A stretch of 20,110 bases of DNA from an uncultured Rothia sp. (GTDB lineage: Bacteria; Actinomycetota; Actinomycetes; Actinomycetales; Micrococcaceae), in contig CAMIIO010000021.1 in the NCBI GenBank assembly GCA_946221065.1, positions 1 through 20,110 of the forward strand. Direction: 5' to 3'. The translations under genes were made by a program, and so were the position numbers. The notes below the pieces were generated by a model that saw only the letters and a list, made by a program, of their open reading frames with translations, did not search any database and was not told the origin of the DNA. Below, in pieces: positions 1-7,534 of this stretch; the stretch's first letter is position 1, and every line of letters begins with the position of its first letter.

Positions 1-36
1 GGTTTTGGTTGGGTTGGGGTGTTTTTGGGGTGGGTA

Positions 37-69
37 CCGCACAACGAACATAAGAGGTACGTTGCGCGG
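37..69. repeat. weak imperfect hairpin near the window edge
   Basis: Positions 37-46 (CCGCACAACG) and 60-69 (CGTTGCGCGG) are inverted repeats with one mismatch around a 13-base loop. There is no T-run on either side, so I do not call it a terminator. Nothing else in positions 1-217 reads as a gene; this is the upstream region of the first gene. Confidence 0.25.
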
Positions 70-217
70 GGTAGGTGAAAGCTCTAGGGTAGGTTTTTCC
101 CAGACCTATAGCAGAAGAATCTATTCCCTTCCGCGAAACCTTTACTAAAGCTCGCACCCGTCACACTATCTCAAGTAGGCTAGTGAAGTTAGAACACGAA
201 CCGAAAGAAGGCCCCCT

Positions 218-1102
218 TTGGCGAAGGACAACCAGGTATCGTCAGTAGACGCCCGCGAGCGTGCGCGTCAAATGGCAGCCAAACAAAGCAAAGTCACCAA
301 AAAATCCAATAGCGGCTGGATCAAAGCAACCGTCGCCCTGCTGATCGTAGCTATTATCGCTATCGTTGCGATCGTCATGATCAATACACGGAAGAACACT
401 ATTGAAGACGCCGGACCCGTACCTTCTAGCGCTAACCAATACGGCGGCATCGTTATCACTAAAGACGGCATCGTGAAGGACGCTTCGGCTGAACCCTCAC
501 GAGACGCTAATAGCCTACAAAGCGCGACGGCGTCCCACGAACCTACAGCAGGAGCTTCCAAAGAACCTCTTCCTCTCGGTGTCGTGGATTCAGAAGAAGC
601 AAAGACCAACAAAAAACCTGTGCAGCTAGTAGTTTTCCAGGACTACAATTGCATTCACTGTGCACAGTTTGAACAGGAATACGGGGACACCATCCAGAAA
701 CTTGTTGACGAAGGTAAGGTTACTCTTGAAATTCGCAACCTCACTTTCTTAGACAGCGAGTACCCCACCGATTACTCTGCTCGGGCAGCAAACGCCGCTT
801 ATTCCGTAGCGAATCAGGTATCTACCGATGACTTCTTGAAGTGGCAGAAGGAAATGTTCTCTCACCAGGGCACCCCTCAGAAAAATGACGCGATTATTGA
901 TATCGCCTCAAGCCACGGTGCAGACATCAAGAAAGATATGGATGAGAATACGTGGCGTCCACTGGTAAAGGTTGTTACTCCTGAATCTTCACAGAACGGT
1001 ATTCACGGTACGCCGTCCGTTTTCGCTGATGGTCAGCTTTACACTAGCAAGGACTTTACCGCTTGGGTGAACGGCATTATTTCGGCTAAAGAAAAGTCAT
1101 AA
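218..1102 (+). CDS. membrane-anchored DsbA-like thiol-disulfide oxidoreductase
   Basis: 294 aa. A charged cytoplasmic N-terminus (about residues 1-33) is followed by one membrane segment (about 36-55), a low-complexity linker (about 60-130), and a thioredoxin-fold domain outside the membrane. The domain shows the active-site motif FQDYNCIHC with Cys145 and Cys148, and the cis-proline loop GIHGTPSVF around Pro266, both typical of DsbA/DsbG-like proteins. The likely role is making or exchanging disulfides in exported proteins; the partner is unknown. The start is TTG at 218, chosen because AAGAAGG (205-211) lies 6 bases upstream and no better start precedes the membrane segment. It is a single gene with its own terminator after it. 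The family is confident; oxidase versus isomerase cannot be told from sequence alone. Confidence 0.88.
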   Translation: MAKDNQVSSVDARERARQMAAKQSKVTKKSNSGWIKATVALLIVAIIAIVAIVMINTRKNTIEDAGPVPSSANQYGGIVITKDGIVKDASAEPSRDANSLQSATASHEPTAGASKEPLPLGVVDSEEAKTNKKPVQLVVFQDYNCIHCAQFEQEYGDTIQKLVDEGKVTLEIRNLTFLDSEYPTDYSARAANAAYSVANQVSTDDFLKWQKEMFSHQGTPQKNDAIIDIASSHGADIKKDMDENTWRPLVKVVTPESSQNGIHGTPSVFADGQLYTSKDFTAWVNGIISAKEKS

Positions 1103-1146
1103 GGCACACGCCACATGAAACCGCTAGAATGGTAGGCGGTTTGTAG

Positions 1147-1195
1147 GGACAGCTACAACCCACAGTCAATGTGGAGGTAGCTGTCCTTTTTTCTT
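1147..1195 (+). terminator. Rho-independent terminator of the DsbA-like gene
   Basis: GGACAGCTAC (1147-1156) pairs perfectly with GTAGCTGTCC (1177-1186), followed by TTTTTTCTT (1187-1195). The inner part folds further, CCACA (1160-1164) with TGTGG (1170-1174), giving a long rod. It separates the first gene from the nucleoside hydrolase operon. Confidence 0.9.
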
Positions 1196-1236
1196 AACCA
1201 CGTTTTCTAACGCACCGACCCCGTAGGAGGTATGCC

Positions 1237-2247
1237 GTGGTAGCGAGTCCGCGCGCCAAATTGCTGATCGACTGCGATCCCGGCATTGATGATCTCATGG
1301 CAATTGCTTACGCCGCGGCGCACCCGCACACCGATATTGTGGCGGCGGTGGCTTCCGGTGGTAATGCCTCTACCGAGCAAGTGGCTAGGAACCTGCGCGG
1401 TGCGCTAGAGCTTTTTGGTTCTCCCCAAACCCCGTGGGCGGTGGGAGCGAAAGATCCGCTAGGGCAACGTCTCACAACCACTGAAGAGACGCACGGGCCG
1501 TTAGGAACCGGCTACGCTGAACTTCCTCGGCAGAGCGAGCCGACGGGGCGTGAACTGGGGGAGGGGGCGCAGCTTTGGGTAGATACGGTCAGTACTTATC
1601 CAGGTGAGATTGACGCCGTCGTGTTGGGACCGAATACCAACCTTGCGTTGGCGCTGGAACTGGACCCCGAACTGCCACGGAAACTGCGGAGTCTCTACAT
1701 TATGGGCGGTGCGCTGAATCATCGCGGGAATACCATGCCCACGACTGAATGGAACATTCATTCAGACCCGGAATCTGCGTATCGGGTGTTTGCCGCTTTC
1801 TCAGCCGGAGATATGCCCTGCCTTCCGGTGTTGTGCCCGCTGGATCAGACCGAGAAGAACGAGTTCACTCCGGAACTGCGTCGCGAGCTGTGCGCGCCCC
1901 AAACTCCGCCACTGGTTGCTTTAGACAGGGCACTACAGTTCTATATGGAGTTCCATGAGTGGGACGGACACGGGTTTATGGCCCATGTGCATGACCCCTA
2001 TGTGACGGCGCTGTGTATTAATGATTCGCTTCGTGCTCAGGGGGAACTCACCGCGCCGGAATTTGGGCACACCACGCCCACCACTATCGACGTCGAGCTG
2101 GACGGCACCCTCACTCGCGGGCAGACCGTTGCCGACTGGCTGGGCAGATGGAATAGACCCGCCAACGCGCTGGTGCTCACCGACGCCGACGCGGCCACAT
2201 TCTTGAACCACTACGTTCAACTGGTGCGAAACCACTTTGCACCCTAA
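1237..2247 (+). CDS. nucleoside hydrolase (inosine/uridine-preferring family)
   Basis: 336 aa, usual length for the family. It splits the N-glycosidic bond of a nucleoside to give free base and ribose in the cytoplasm. The calcium and ribose binding signature is clear: DCDPGIDD at residues 12-19 (family consensus DTDPGxDD), the central block IMGGAL...TEWNIHSDPESA, and the late Asp in VHDPYVTAL. Start GTG 1237 is set by TAGGAGG (1224-1230) six bases upstream; the nearby ATG at 1232 is closed by a stop at once. It is first in an operon with an ECF transporter, 18 bases before the S component, so it probably processes whatever that transporter imports. Substrate specificity (purine, pyrimidine or modified nucleoside such as queuosine) cannot be assigned from the sequence. 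Confidence 0.92.
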   Translation: MVASPRAKLLIDCDPGIDDLMAIAYAAAHPHTDIVAAVASGGNASTEQVARNLRGALELFGSPQTPWAVGAKDPLGQRLTTTEETHGPLGTGYAELPRQSEPTGRELGEGAQLWVDTVSTYPGEIDAVVLGPNTNLALALELDPELPRKLRSLYIMGGALNHRGNTMPTTEWNIHSDPESAYRVFAAFSAGDMPCLPVLCPLDQTEKNEFTPELRRELCAPQTPPLVALDRALQFYMEFHEWDGHGFMAHVHDPYVTALCINDSLRAQGELTAPEFGHTTPTTIDVELDGTLTRGQTVADWLGRWNRPANALVLTDADAATFLNHYVQLVRNHFAP

Positions 2248-2265
2248 CCATAAGAAAAGGAAAAC

Positions 2266-3069
2266 ATGACCTACTCGACACCCCCATCTGGGCAGAGGCT
2301 TTCGCACGGATCCGAAAGCCTCGATAAAAACCAGATCATTCAACGAACCACAGCCGCTCACACGGCGTTCAACGTTCTTGGTGCGCTTCTGATTGCCGGA
2401 ACCTACATTTATACGATTTTGACGGCGGGCGGCGGTGCTGACCCCGAGCACATTTCTTTCCCGCTCACGGCAGGCTACCTGGTGGGCGCTCTACTACTTT
2501 TGTTGGGCAATATTACGCGGATTCCGCTGACGTCCGTTGCCCTGATTCCTTTTGCGGCAGCTTTTAATATTGTGCTGGGTGAGCTGGTGGGAACCTCACC
2601 GATCCCGCTGTATCTTGACTCTATTGGCACGATTCTGGTGGGCTACCTTGCCGGCCCTTCCGCCGGCGTGCTGACCGGTATCGTCACAAATATTGCGTGG
2701 GGTCTGACGATTAATCCCACGACTATTCCGTTTGCCGCCGGCGCCGCGGTGATTGGTTTGCTGGCTGGTCTTGCCGGGAAGTATGGGCTGTTCCGTCGCT
2801 GGTGGACGGTACTACTTGCCGGGTTGGGAACCGGCTTGATTGCTGGTTTTATGGGTGCTCCTGTTGCCGCTTTTGTGTTTGGTGGCGGTTTGGGTGTTGG
2901 CACCGGCTCCGTGGTGGCTGCGTTGCAGGCTACCGGGCAGTCGCTTCTGGGCGCAACCACGTTACAGTCCTTGCTTTCTGATCCGCTGGATAAGACCGTG
3001 GCGTTCTTAGTGGTGTGGCTGATTGCGCTGACCATTCCGGAGCGTGTGAAGTTCCAGCTGGCTCATTAG
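2266..3069 (+). CDS. ECF transporter substrate-binding S component
   Basis: 267 aa, very hydrophobic with roughly seven or eight membrane segments starting near residue 33, after a polar N-terminal tail. The central stretch around LYLDSIGTILVGYLAGP followed by a GIVTN block resembles S components of energy-coupling-factor vitamin/nucleobase importers. It is longer than most S components (about 180-200 aa). ATG 2266 has AAAAGGA at 2255-2261. The T component follows after a short gap and the fused ATPase after that, so this is a dedicated (group I) ECF system rather than one sharing a module. The substrate is unknown; the nucleoside hydrolase just upstream points to a nucleoside or base. I infer the S role from topology, motif and position. 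Confidence 0.8.
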   Translation: MTYSTPPSGQRLSHGSESLDKNQIIQRTTAAHTAFNVLGALLIAGTYIYTILTAGGGADPEHISFPLTAGYLVGALLLLLGNITRIPLTSVALIPFAAAFNIVLGELVGTSPIPLYLDSIGTILVGYLAGPSAGVLTGIVTNIAWGLTINPTTIPFAAGAAVIGLLAGLAGKYGLFRRWWTVLLAGLGTGLIAGFMGAPVAAFVFGGGLGVGTGSVVAALQATGQSLLGATTLQSLLSDPLDKTVAFLVVWLIALTIPERVKFQLAH

Positions 3070-3085
3070 CCGAAGGGTGGCGGGC

Positions 3086-3829
3086 GTGCTGATTTTGCAC
3101 CCGAAAACCTGGCTGGTGCTGGGGATGAGTGCTTTTTTGCTGGCGATGGCGCCGCTACATGTGTACAGTAGCGGCGTCTTGCTGGCTGTTGAGGTGACGT
3201 TGTTGGTACTTGCCGGGCAGAGCCGACGGTACGCGGTGTTTTTGCTGGGGCTGGTGCCTATTGCGCTGATTGCGTTGGTGATTCAGAGCGTGAGCTTTCA
3301 GGGTGAGGTTGTTTATGCTCGCTGGAGTCCTTTTCCCGGAATGAATTTTATGGTGACTGCCGAAGGGCTGAGCCTGGGTGCGCGGTTGGCGTTGCAGATT
3401 TTGTGTTTTGGAACCGGGTGCGCCCTCTTTACCCTAACGACGACTCCGGCGGGAATTCGTGCTGCGCTGACGGACTGGAAAGTGCCACCGCGGCTGGTGT
3501 ATCTGTTGGTGGCGTCGCTGAATGCGCCGGTGCAATTGCGACGTTATGCCGGCATTGCGAAGGAGGCGACAGTAGCGCGCGGAATTGCCCAGCGGACGGC
3601 GGTGCAACGTTCGCGCGCGGTGCTCCAGGTGGGTGCCACGCTGTTTACGTTGATTTTATTGGAGAACGAGGACCGGGCGCGGTCTTTGCAACAGCGCGGT
3701 ATTGAGCTTGCTGGAGCCCGGGTAATGCGGGAACAATGGCGCGATTCGCTGGCGCAGAAGGTTATGCGCTGGGGTGTTCCGGTGCTTGCTGTGGTGTTGG
3801 TGGTCTTGGCGTTTAGGGGAGTGCTATGA
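3086..3829 (+). CDS. ECF transporter transmembrane T component (EcfT/CbiQ family)
   Basis: About 247 aa integral membrane protein with four to six hydrophobic segments and a basic cytoplasmic region. It carries the two short coupling motifs typical of EcfT proteins, ATVARGI and LQQRGIE, which dock onto the ATPases. I prefer GTG 3086 because GAAGGG (3072-3077) is then 8 bases upstream; an in-frame GTG at 3077 would sit directly on that ribosome site. The gene ends in an ATGA overlap with the ATPase gene, indicating translational coupling. It links the S component to ATP hydrolysis. Confidence 0.85.
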   Translation: MLILHPKTWLVLGMSAFLLAMAPLHVYSSGVLLAVEVTLLVLAGQSRRYAVFLLGLVPIALIALVIQSVSFQGEVVYARWSPFPGMNFMVTAEGLSLGARLALQILCFGTGCALFTLTTTPAGIRAALTDWKVPPRLVYLLVASLNAPVQLRRYAGIAKEATVARGIAQRTAVQRSRAVLQVGATLFTLILLENEDRARSLQQRGIELAGARVMREQWRDSLAQKVMRWGVPVLAVVLVVLAFRGVL

Positions 3830-5118
3830 CGGTAAGGATCAATGCGGACGAGATTGCCAGGCTATTGGCGGTGCCACGGGAAGAGCGCGCCCCGCTAAAG
3901 ATTAGGGTGAGCGGTCCGCGTAATAGCGGTAAAAGCCGCGTAGCGCTAGAGATCGCGGAAAAATGCGGCGGCTACGTGATGAGTTCTCAGCCCCACGCGC
4001 AGATAAGTGCGCTCACCGAGACGGTATTTGACGAGATCGCTCTGGGGCTGGAAACAAGTGTGGCTTCTGTTGCCGAACTTGAGCAACGGGTGCAGACTGT
4101 TGCCGAGTTGGTAGGCGTGGAGTACCTGTTAGATTGTTCCCCGCTGAAGCTTTCCGGCGGGCAAACGCAGTTGGTGGTGCTTGCTAGCTATCTGGTGTTG
4201 CAACCTGGGCTGTTGGTGATTGATGAACCGTTGAGCGGGCTCGATGTCGAGGTGCGCGCGCGGGTACTTCAAGTGCTTGCCGAGTACGGCGGGGACGTAC
4301 TGTGGACAGCTGCGCGATTCTCTGCCGATGAGCTGGCGGTGGCGACGCACCGGGTAGAGCTGGGCGGTGACGGGAACGACGGCGGTGTGCCGGGCAGAGT
4401 AAGCGGGGGAGACAGCGGGTTTTCAACTGTGAGCAGTGCAGGAGGTCCAGTTCCTCACTTGCTTGAGGTACGCGAACTTGCCGTTGCGCCAGAAAGGCCA
4501 CGACGACGTCGTCGGGCGCGGACTGGTGCGGGGAATCGGCCGGTGCAGTCGGGGCTGAATTTTTCGGTGGCTCCGGGGGAGATCCTGGTGTTGCGCGGTG
4601 CGAACGGTAGCGGGAAAACCACGCTGTTACGCACGCTTGCTGGTTTGGTGCCGTCGGTTTCGGGCGAGGTGCTCGTGGGAGACGCGACTGATATTGCCCG
4701 ATTAGATCCTGCCGAGCGGGTGAAGCTGGCGTGCCTGGTGGCGCAGCACCCTGGGCACCATTTTGTAGCGTCGAGCGTGGCAAAGGAGCTGGAAGTGGGA
4801 CCGGCTGGGGCGTTGGATTCCGGGCGTAAGAGGGACTTGCTGGCGCTAGCTGGTTTGGCGGATGTGGGGAAGAAGAATCCGCATGATTTGTCTCCCGTGG
4901 AGCAGCATTTGCTGGCGTTGGTGACGGCGGTGGCGGGGTTGCCGTCGTGTTTGTTGGTAGATGAGCCGACGGCGCGGGTTGATAACGACGGCGTGCAACA
5001 GACGGCGCGGATCGTGCGGACGTTTTGTGAGTGGGGCGGTTCGGTGGTGCTGGCAACCCACGACGAGGAGCTGACGCGACTGCTACCGCAGAGGACGCTG
5101 TGGTTGGGGTGCGCCTAG
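3826..5118 (+). CDS. ECF transporter ATPase, two fused ABC domains (EcfA-EcfA')
   Basis: 430 aa with two nucleotide-binding domains in one chain. Domain 1: Walker A GPRNSGKS (30-37), signature LSGGQ (109-113), Walker B LLVIDEP (129-135), but no His in the H-loop position (LWTAARFS). A Gly/Asp/Ser linker follows (about 181-208). Domain 2: Walker A GANGSGKT (258-265), degraded signature LSPVE (355-359), Walker B CLLVDEP (375-381), switch His412 (ATHDEE). The defects are complementary, so a dimer would have one canonical and one degenerate ATP site. Domain 2 also has an Arg-rich insertion (225-231). The gene overlaps the T gene by 4 bases. Fused EcfA pairs are known in several ECF systems. It ends 54 bases before tRNA-Thr, and no terminator is visible between them. 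Confidence 0.88.
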   Translation: MTVRINADEIARLLAVPREERAPLKIRVSGPRNSGKSRVALEIAEKCGGYVMSSQPHAQISALTETVFDEIALGLETSVASVAELEQRVQTVAELVGVEYLLDCSPLKLSGGQTQLVVLASYLVLQPGLLVIDEPLSGLDVEVRARVLQVLAEYGGDVLWTAARFSADELAVATHRVELGGDGNDGGVPGRVSGGDSGFSTVSSAGGPVPHLLEVRELAVAPERPRRRRRARTGAGNRPVQSGLNFSVAPGEILVLRGANGSGKTTLLRTLAGLVPSVSGEVLVGDATDIARLDPAERVKLACLVAQHPGHHFVASSVAKELEVGPAGALDSGRKRDLLALAGLADVGKKNPHDLSPVEQHLLALVTAVAGLPSCLLVDEPTARVDNDGVQQTARIVRTFCEWGGSVVLATHDEELTRLLPQRTLWLGCA

Positions 5119-5172
5119 TGTGCATTTTCGTCGCGTATTGGGTACTATAGGAGGGTTGCGTTTTGACGCTTC

Positions 5173-5249
5173 GCCTCCTTAGCTCAGCTGGCCAGAGCAC
5201 CTGTCTTGTAAACAGGGGGTCACCGGTTCGAATCCGGTAGGGGGCTCCA
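5173..5249 (+). tRNA. tRNA-Thr (anticodon UGU), 3' half supplied by the element
   Basis: Full cloverleaf: acceptor GCCTCCT (5173-5179) pairs with AGGGGGC (5239-5245). The D stem is GCTC/GAGC, the anticodon stem CCTGT/ACAGG, with loop CTTGTAA giving anticodon TGT, and the T arm is ACCGG TTCGAAT CCGGT. Discriminator T 5246 is followed by encoded CCA (5247-5249). Everything from 5201 on lies in the attL core, so the 3' half comes from the integrated element. At the old host junction (attR) the same core is followed by CTTTTTT instead of CCA, so the uninterrupted host gene would not encode CCA. A possible -10 box TACTAT lies at 5143-5148 without a clear -35. Confidence 0.96.
5201..5247 (+). repeat. 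attL core (47-bp direct repeat, inside tRNA-Thr)
   Basis: Identical over 47 bases to 17731-17777. It begins at the anticodon arm and runs through the T arm and acceptor to just past the discriminator. The bases on either side differ (C at 5200 versus T at 17730; C at 5248 versus T at 17778), which fixes the repeat limits. Strand exchange probably happens in the anticodon arm, as for other tRNA-targeting tyrosine integrases; the exact point cannot be seen. Confidence 0.93.
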
Positions 5250-5252
5250 ACC

Positions 5253-5330
5253 AAAATCCGGTTGTTTCTAGGATTTTCGAGGTTACTACGGTAATCAAGA
5301 GACTTAGAAGCAACCGGATTTTTTCTGTTT
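5253..5330 (+). terminator. strong hairpin terminator just inside attL
   Basis: A 17-base arm at 5253-5269 pairs with 5306-5322 (one G-U pair), the 3' arm running into a T-rich tail (5319-5330). It lies 4 bases after the encoded CCA, so it would end the tRNA transcript in the integrated state, and it belongs to the element. Read from the other strand it also ends in T residues, so it may act for the minus-strand membrane-protein gene too. Confidence 0.8.
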
Positions 5331-5349
5331 TGCTAACAGATTTGCTAAC
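5329..5349 (+). repeat. integrase/Xis arm-type direct repeats, left end
   Basis: TTTGCTAAC occurs at 5329-5337 and 5341-5349, 12 bases apart. The same pair, with one base different over 22, lies at 17618-17639 near attR with a third TGCTAAC copy. Paired short repeats just inside both ends of an integrated element are what tyrosine integrase arm sites look like. Function is inferred. Confidence 0.6.
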
Positions 5350-5375
5350 GTCTGACATCATCTAGTTGGAGATTC

Positions 5376-6083
5376 TTACAAAGATGTAGTTGCTTTTCCC
5401 AGAGAGGATTCTTTTTCCATCTGTTTGAGAGCTAGTTTTTTACCCTGAGTATAAACGAATCGTAGCCATGGAAGACGAGACGAAATTTGCTTATCCGTAA
5501 GAGTTTCCAGAGCATCTATAAAGTGGTATTCGTATATAAATTTTGGTTTCTGATTATTGTAGAACTGGATAGCGCCTCCACAGCCTAATATGATGCACAT
5601 CAGCGCGGTGGTCCAATCCATGGCGTCTCCCCAAAATTTAGGATTATCCGCATCGGTAATAAAGGGGTATGCCCCTGCTATTATCGCGCACACGGGGAGG
5701 GCCAGAGCTAAGAACTCCATGAAGTTCACTCTCATGAAAATCCCATTTCTATCATGAAAATATATTTGTCCCGGAGCATCTCGAATTTTCTTTACTAAGT
5801 CATATTCTTTGGTTAGCGCGTCTTTTACGGGCTCTGGGAAAGAAAGGTCTTTAATTTTATACCTAATATCAATTGGCTTTAGAGCTCTTTCTAACTCGTA
5901 GTGTGCGGCCTCGTGATGTTGGAGTAAAGCTTCTGACTCAATGATCTTAAGCAAATCTGAAACAGAAATGGGTTGCTTTTTTCTGTCTTCTGTTGCCCTC
6001 ATATAAGTTCTGTAGTTAAGCCAGAAACCTAGTAAAGCTATTAGGACCCCAGGATTTATTAGATGTATAAATGTGGAACTCAT
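5376..6083 (-). CDS. membrane protein of unknown function next to integrase
   Basis: 235 aa from ATG 6083; a longer reading from TTG 6119 adds 12 basic residues but has no ribosome site. GAAAGAG precedes ATG 6083 by 8 bases. There are three predicted membrane segments: about 5-22, 121-141 and 157-175. Between the first and second is a roughly 95-residue charged, mostly helical region rich in Lys/Glu/Asp, and the C-terminal tail is polar and basic. I recognise no family. It lies downstream of integrase on the same strand (60 bases, or 24 if the TTG start is used), so it is probably cotranscribed. The layout could suit a membrane effector, an exclusion protein or a transfer accessory; none of these is supported by a motif. 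Confidence 0.65.
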   Translation of the reverse strand: MSSTFIHLINPGVLIALLGFWLNYRTYMRATEDRKKQPISVSDLLKIIESEALLQHHEAAHYELERALKPIDIRYKIKDLSFPEPVKDALTKEYDLVKKIRDAPGQIYFHDRNGIFMRVNFMEFLALALPVCAIIAGAYPFITDADNPKFWGDAMDWTTALMCIILGCGGAIQFYNNQKPKFIYEYHFIDALETLTDKQISSRLPWLRFVYTQGKKLALKQMEKESSLGKATTSL

Positions 6084-6142
6084 AGCTATGACTCTTTCGA
6101 TTACCCTTCTCTTCAACAACTGTCAAAATATCATCTCATTCT

Positions 6143-7330
6143 CTACTCTTGGAGTCTCATAGTTTTTGCGAAGAGAGTAGCAACATGGCTAGATTGTCTT
6201 TCAAGAACATGTGCATACGTCTGCAACGTAATCGCAGGATCAGCATGCCCCAAACGAGCAGCCACCACATGCACCGCAACGCCAGCTTCAAGAAGTAAAG
6301 TCGCGTGGACGTGCCGCAAATCGTGGAAACGGATTTTAGCTAACTTTTCCCCGGAATGTTCAGCATTGTGCCGTTCAATCAGCTTTTGAAAAAGATGCGT
6401 CAACGTCGTCGGATAGAGCGGTAAACCAAACTCGGTACAAAACACGTAATCCGTACCTTCCCACGAGTCTTGAGTCAGTTCCATATCTGAAACCTGCATC
6501 AATCGATGAGCCTGAAGCACGGACTTAGTTTGATCGTCGAAAGCAACAAAACGTTCTTTTCCGCTCTTCGCAGTACCTTCAACATACCCCGTATCAGTGA
6601 GGGTGACAGAACGATGCACCCGAATCAGTTTCTTCTCAAAATCAACATCAGACCACCGAAGCGCAACGATCTCACCCCGGCGCATACCCGTATAAGCAGC
6701 AAGCCAATACATCGCATATAAACGATGAGATTCAGCGGTATCCAAGAAAGAACGAAGCTCTTGAGCCGTCCACAACTGAGATTTTGAAACCTCCTCAGTT
6801 TTTCGTGGAACAGTAGCCCGCTCCGCAGGGTTAGCGCTCAAAAGTTGGTCGATGAAGACAGCATCTTTCAAAACCTTCTTTAAGAGCGCTGCAATGCGAT
6901 TCACTGTCGTCCTTGCGAGACCATTTCCAGATTTACCACCGCTTACCGCAAGCCCTTGATAGAAATTTGTGAGACGGCGCGGAGTCAATTTTTGAAGCGC
7001 CACCCTGCCTAGCGAAGGTATAATAAAACTACGAGCTAAATAGCGGTAGCCATCCAAAGTCTTAGGTTTCAATTCCAGCTCTCTACCCTTGAGCCACTCC
7101 TCTAAATACTCGCCTAGAGTAACCCGAGAAGGCGAAGCGAAACTGCCTTCATCAATCTCCGCGAGTGCCTTAGCGCGGGCTAATTTAGCCTCACGTTCGG
7201 TCTTGAAACTACTAATCCACTTTTGTTTCTGCCCACCAGAGCTATCAGCAATCCGAAGAGCATACGACCATGTATTACCGCGTTTGATAATCCCAGAACG
7301 CATCCGAGATGGTTTAGCTTGCTGGTTCAT
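6143..7330 (-). CDS. int: tyrosine site-specific integrase
   Basis: 395 aa from ATG 7330, which overlaps the end of xis by 17 bases; the longer TTG start at 7348 is less likely. The N-terminal arm-binding/SAM-like region covers about 1-180 and the catalytic domain about 185-390. All catalytic residues are present: Arg217 (TGMRRGE), Lys255 (TAKSGKER), His336-x-x-Arg339 (HDLRH), His362 (LGHADP) and the nucleophile Tyr372 (LQTYAHVL). It would catalyse integration into and excision from tRNA-Thr, about 0.9 kb away. Length and residues match pSAM2-type AICE integrases. No lesion is seen, unlike most backbone genes. Confidence 0.96.
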   Translation of the reverse strand: MNQQAKPSRMRSGIIKRGNTWSYALRIADSSGGQKQKWISSFKTEREAKLARAKALAEIDEGSFASPSRVTLGEYLEEWLKGRELELKPKTLDGYRYLARSFIIPSLGRVALQKLTPRRLTNFYQGLAVSGGKSGNGLARTTVNRIAALLKKVLKDAVFIDQLLSANPAERATVPRKTEEVSKSQLWTAQELRSFLDTAESHRLYAMYWLAAYTGMRRGEIVALRWSDVDFEKKLIRVHRSVTLTDTGYVEGTAKSGKERFVAFDDQTKSVLQAHRLMQVSDMELTQDSWEGTDYVFCTEFGLPLYPTTLTHLFQKLIERHNAEHSGEKLAKIRFHDLRHVHATLLLEAGVAVHVVAARLGHADPAITLQTYAHVLERQSSHVATLFAKTMRLQE

Positions 7331-7517
7331 AATCGCTCTTAGAATCAACGTAGAGATTATCTACATAATCTTGCACATCTTGACCGCGTACACGAAGCGA
7401 AGCGCCTACACGAACAGAAGGTATTTCTCCGGTACGAACCAGCTCATACGCCTTTGAACGCCCAATTCCAAGCATCTCGGCTACTTCCTTCACTTTATAT
7501 AGCAAACGGTTATTCAT
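7314..7517 (-). CDS. xis: excisionase-like small HTH protein
   Basis: 67 aa with a winged-helix/MerR-like DNA-binding fold: YKVKEVAEMLGIGRSKAYEL is the helix-turn-helix, then RTGEIPSVRVGASLRVR is the wing. This is the usual AICE directionality factor placed directly before int. AAAGGA sits 6 bases before ATG 7517. The 3' end overlaps the start of int, so the two are translationally coupled. The role in excision comes from family and position. Confidence 0.88.
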   Translation of the reverse strand: MNNRLLYKVKEVAEMLGIGRSKAYELVRTGEIPSVRVGASLRVRGQDVQDYVDNLYVDSKSDYEPAS

Positions 7518-7534
7518 GATTTTCCTTTCCTCGG

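Noticed and set aside
1103..1236. Riboswitch ahead of the nucleoside hydrolase/ECF operon
   Set aside because: The only strong structure there is a terminator for the upstream gene; the remaining 40 bases are too short and show no second fold.
4184..5254. Long open frame on the minus strand opposite the ECF ATPase gene and the tRNA
   Set aside because: It is the shadow of a GC-rich real gene: very Pro/Arg/Ala-rich with no domain, no ribosome site, and it crosses a tRNA gene.
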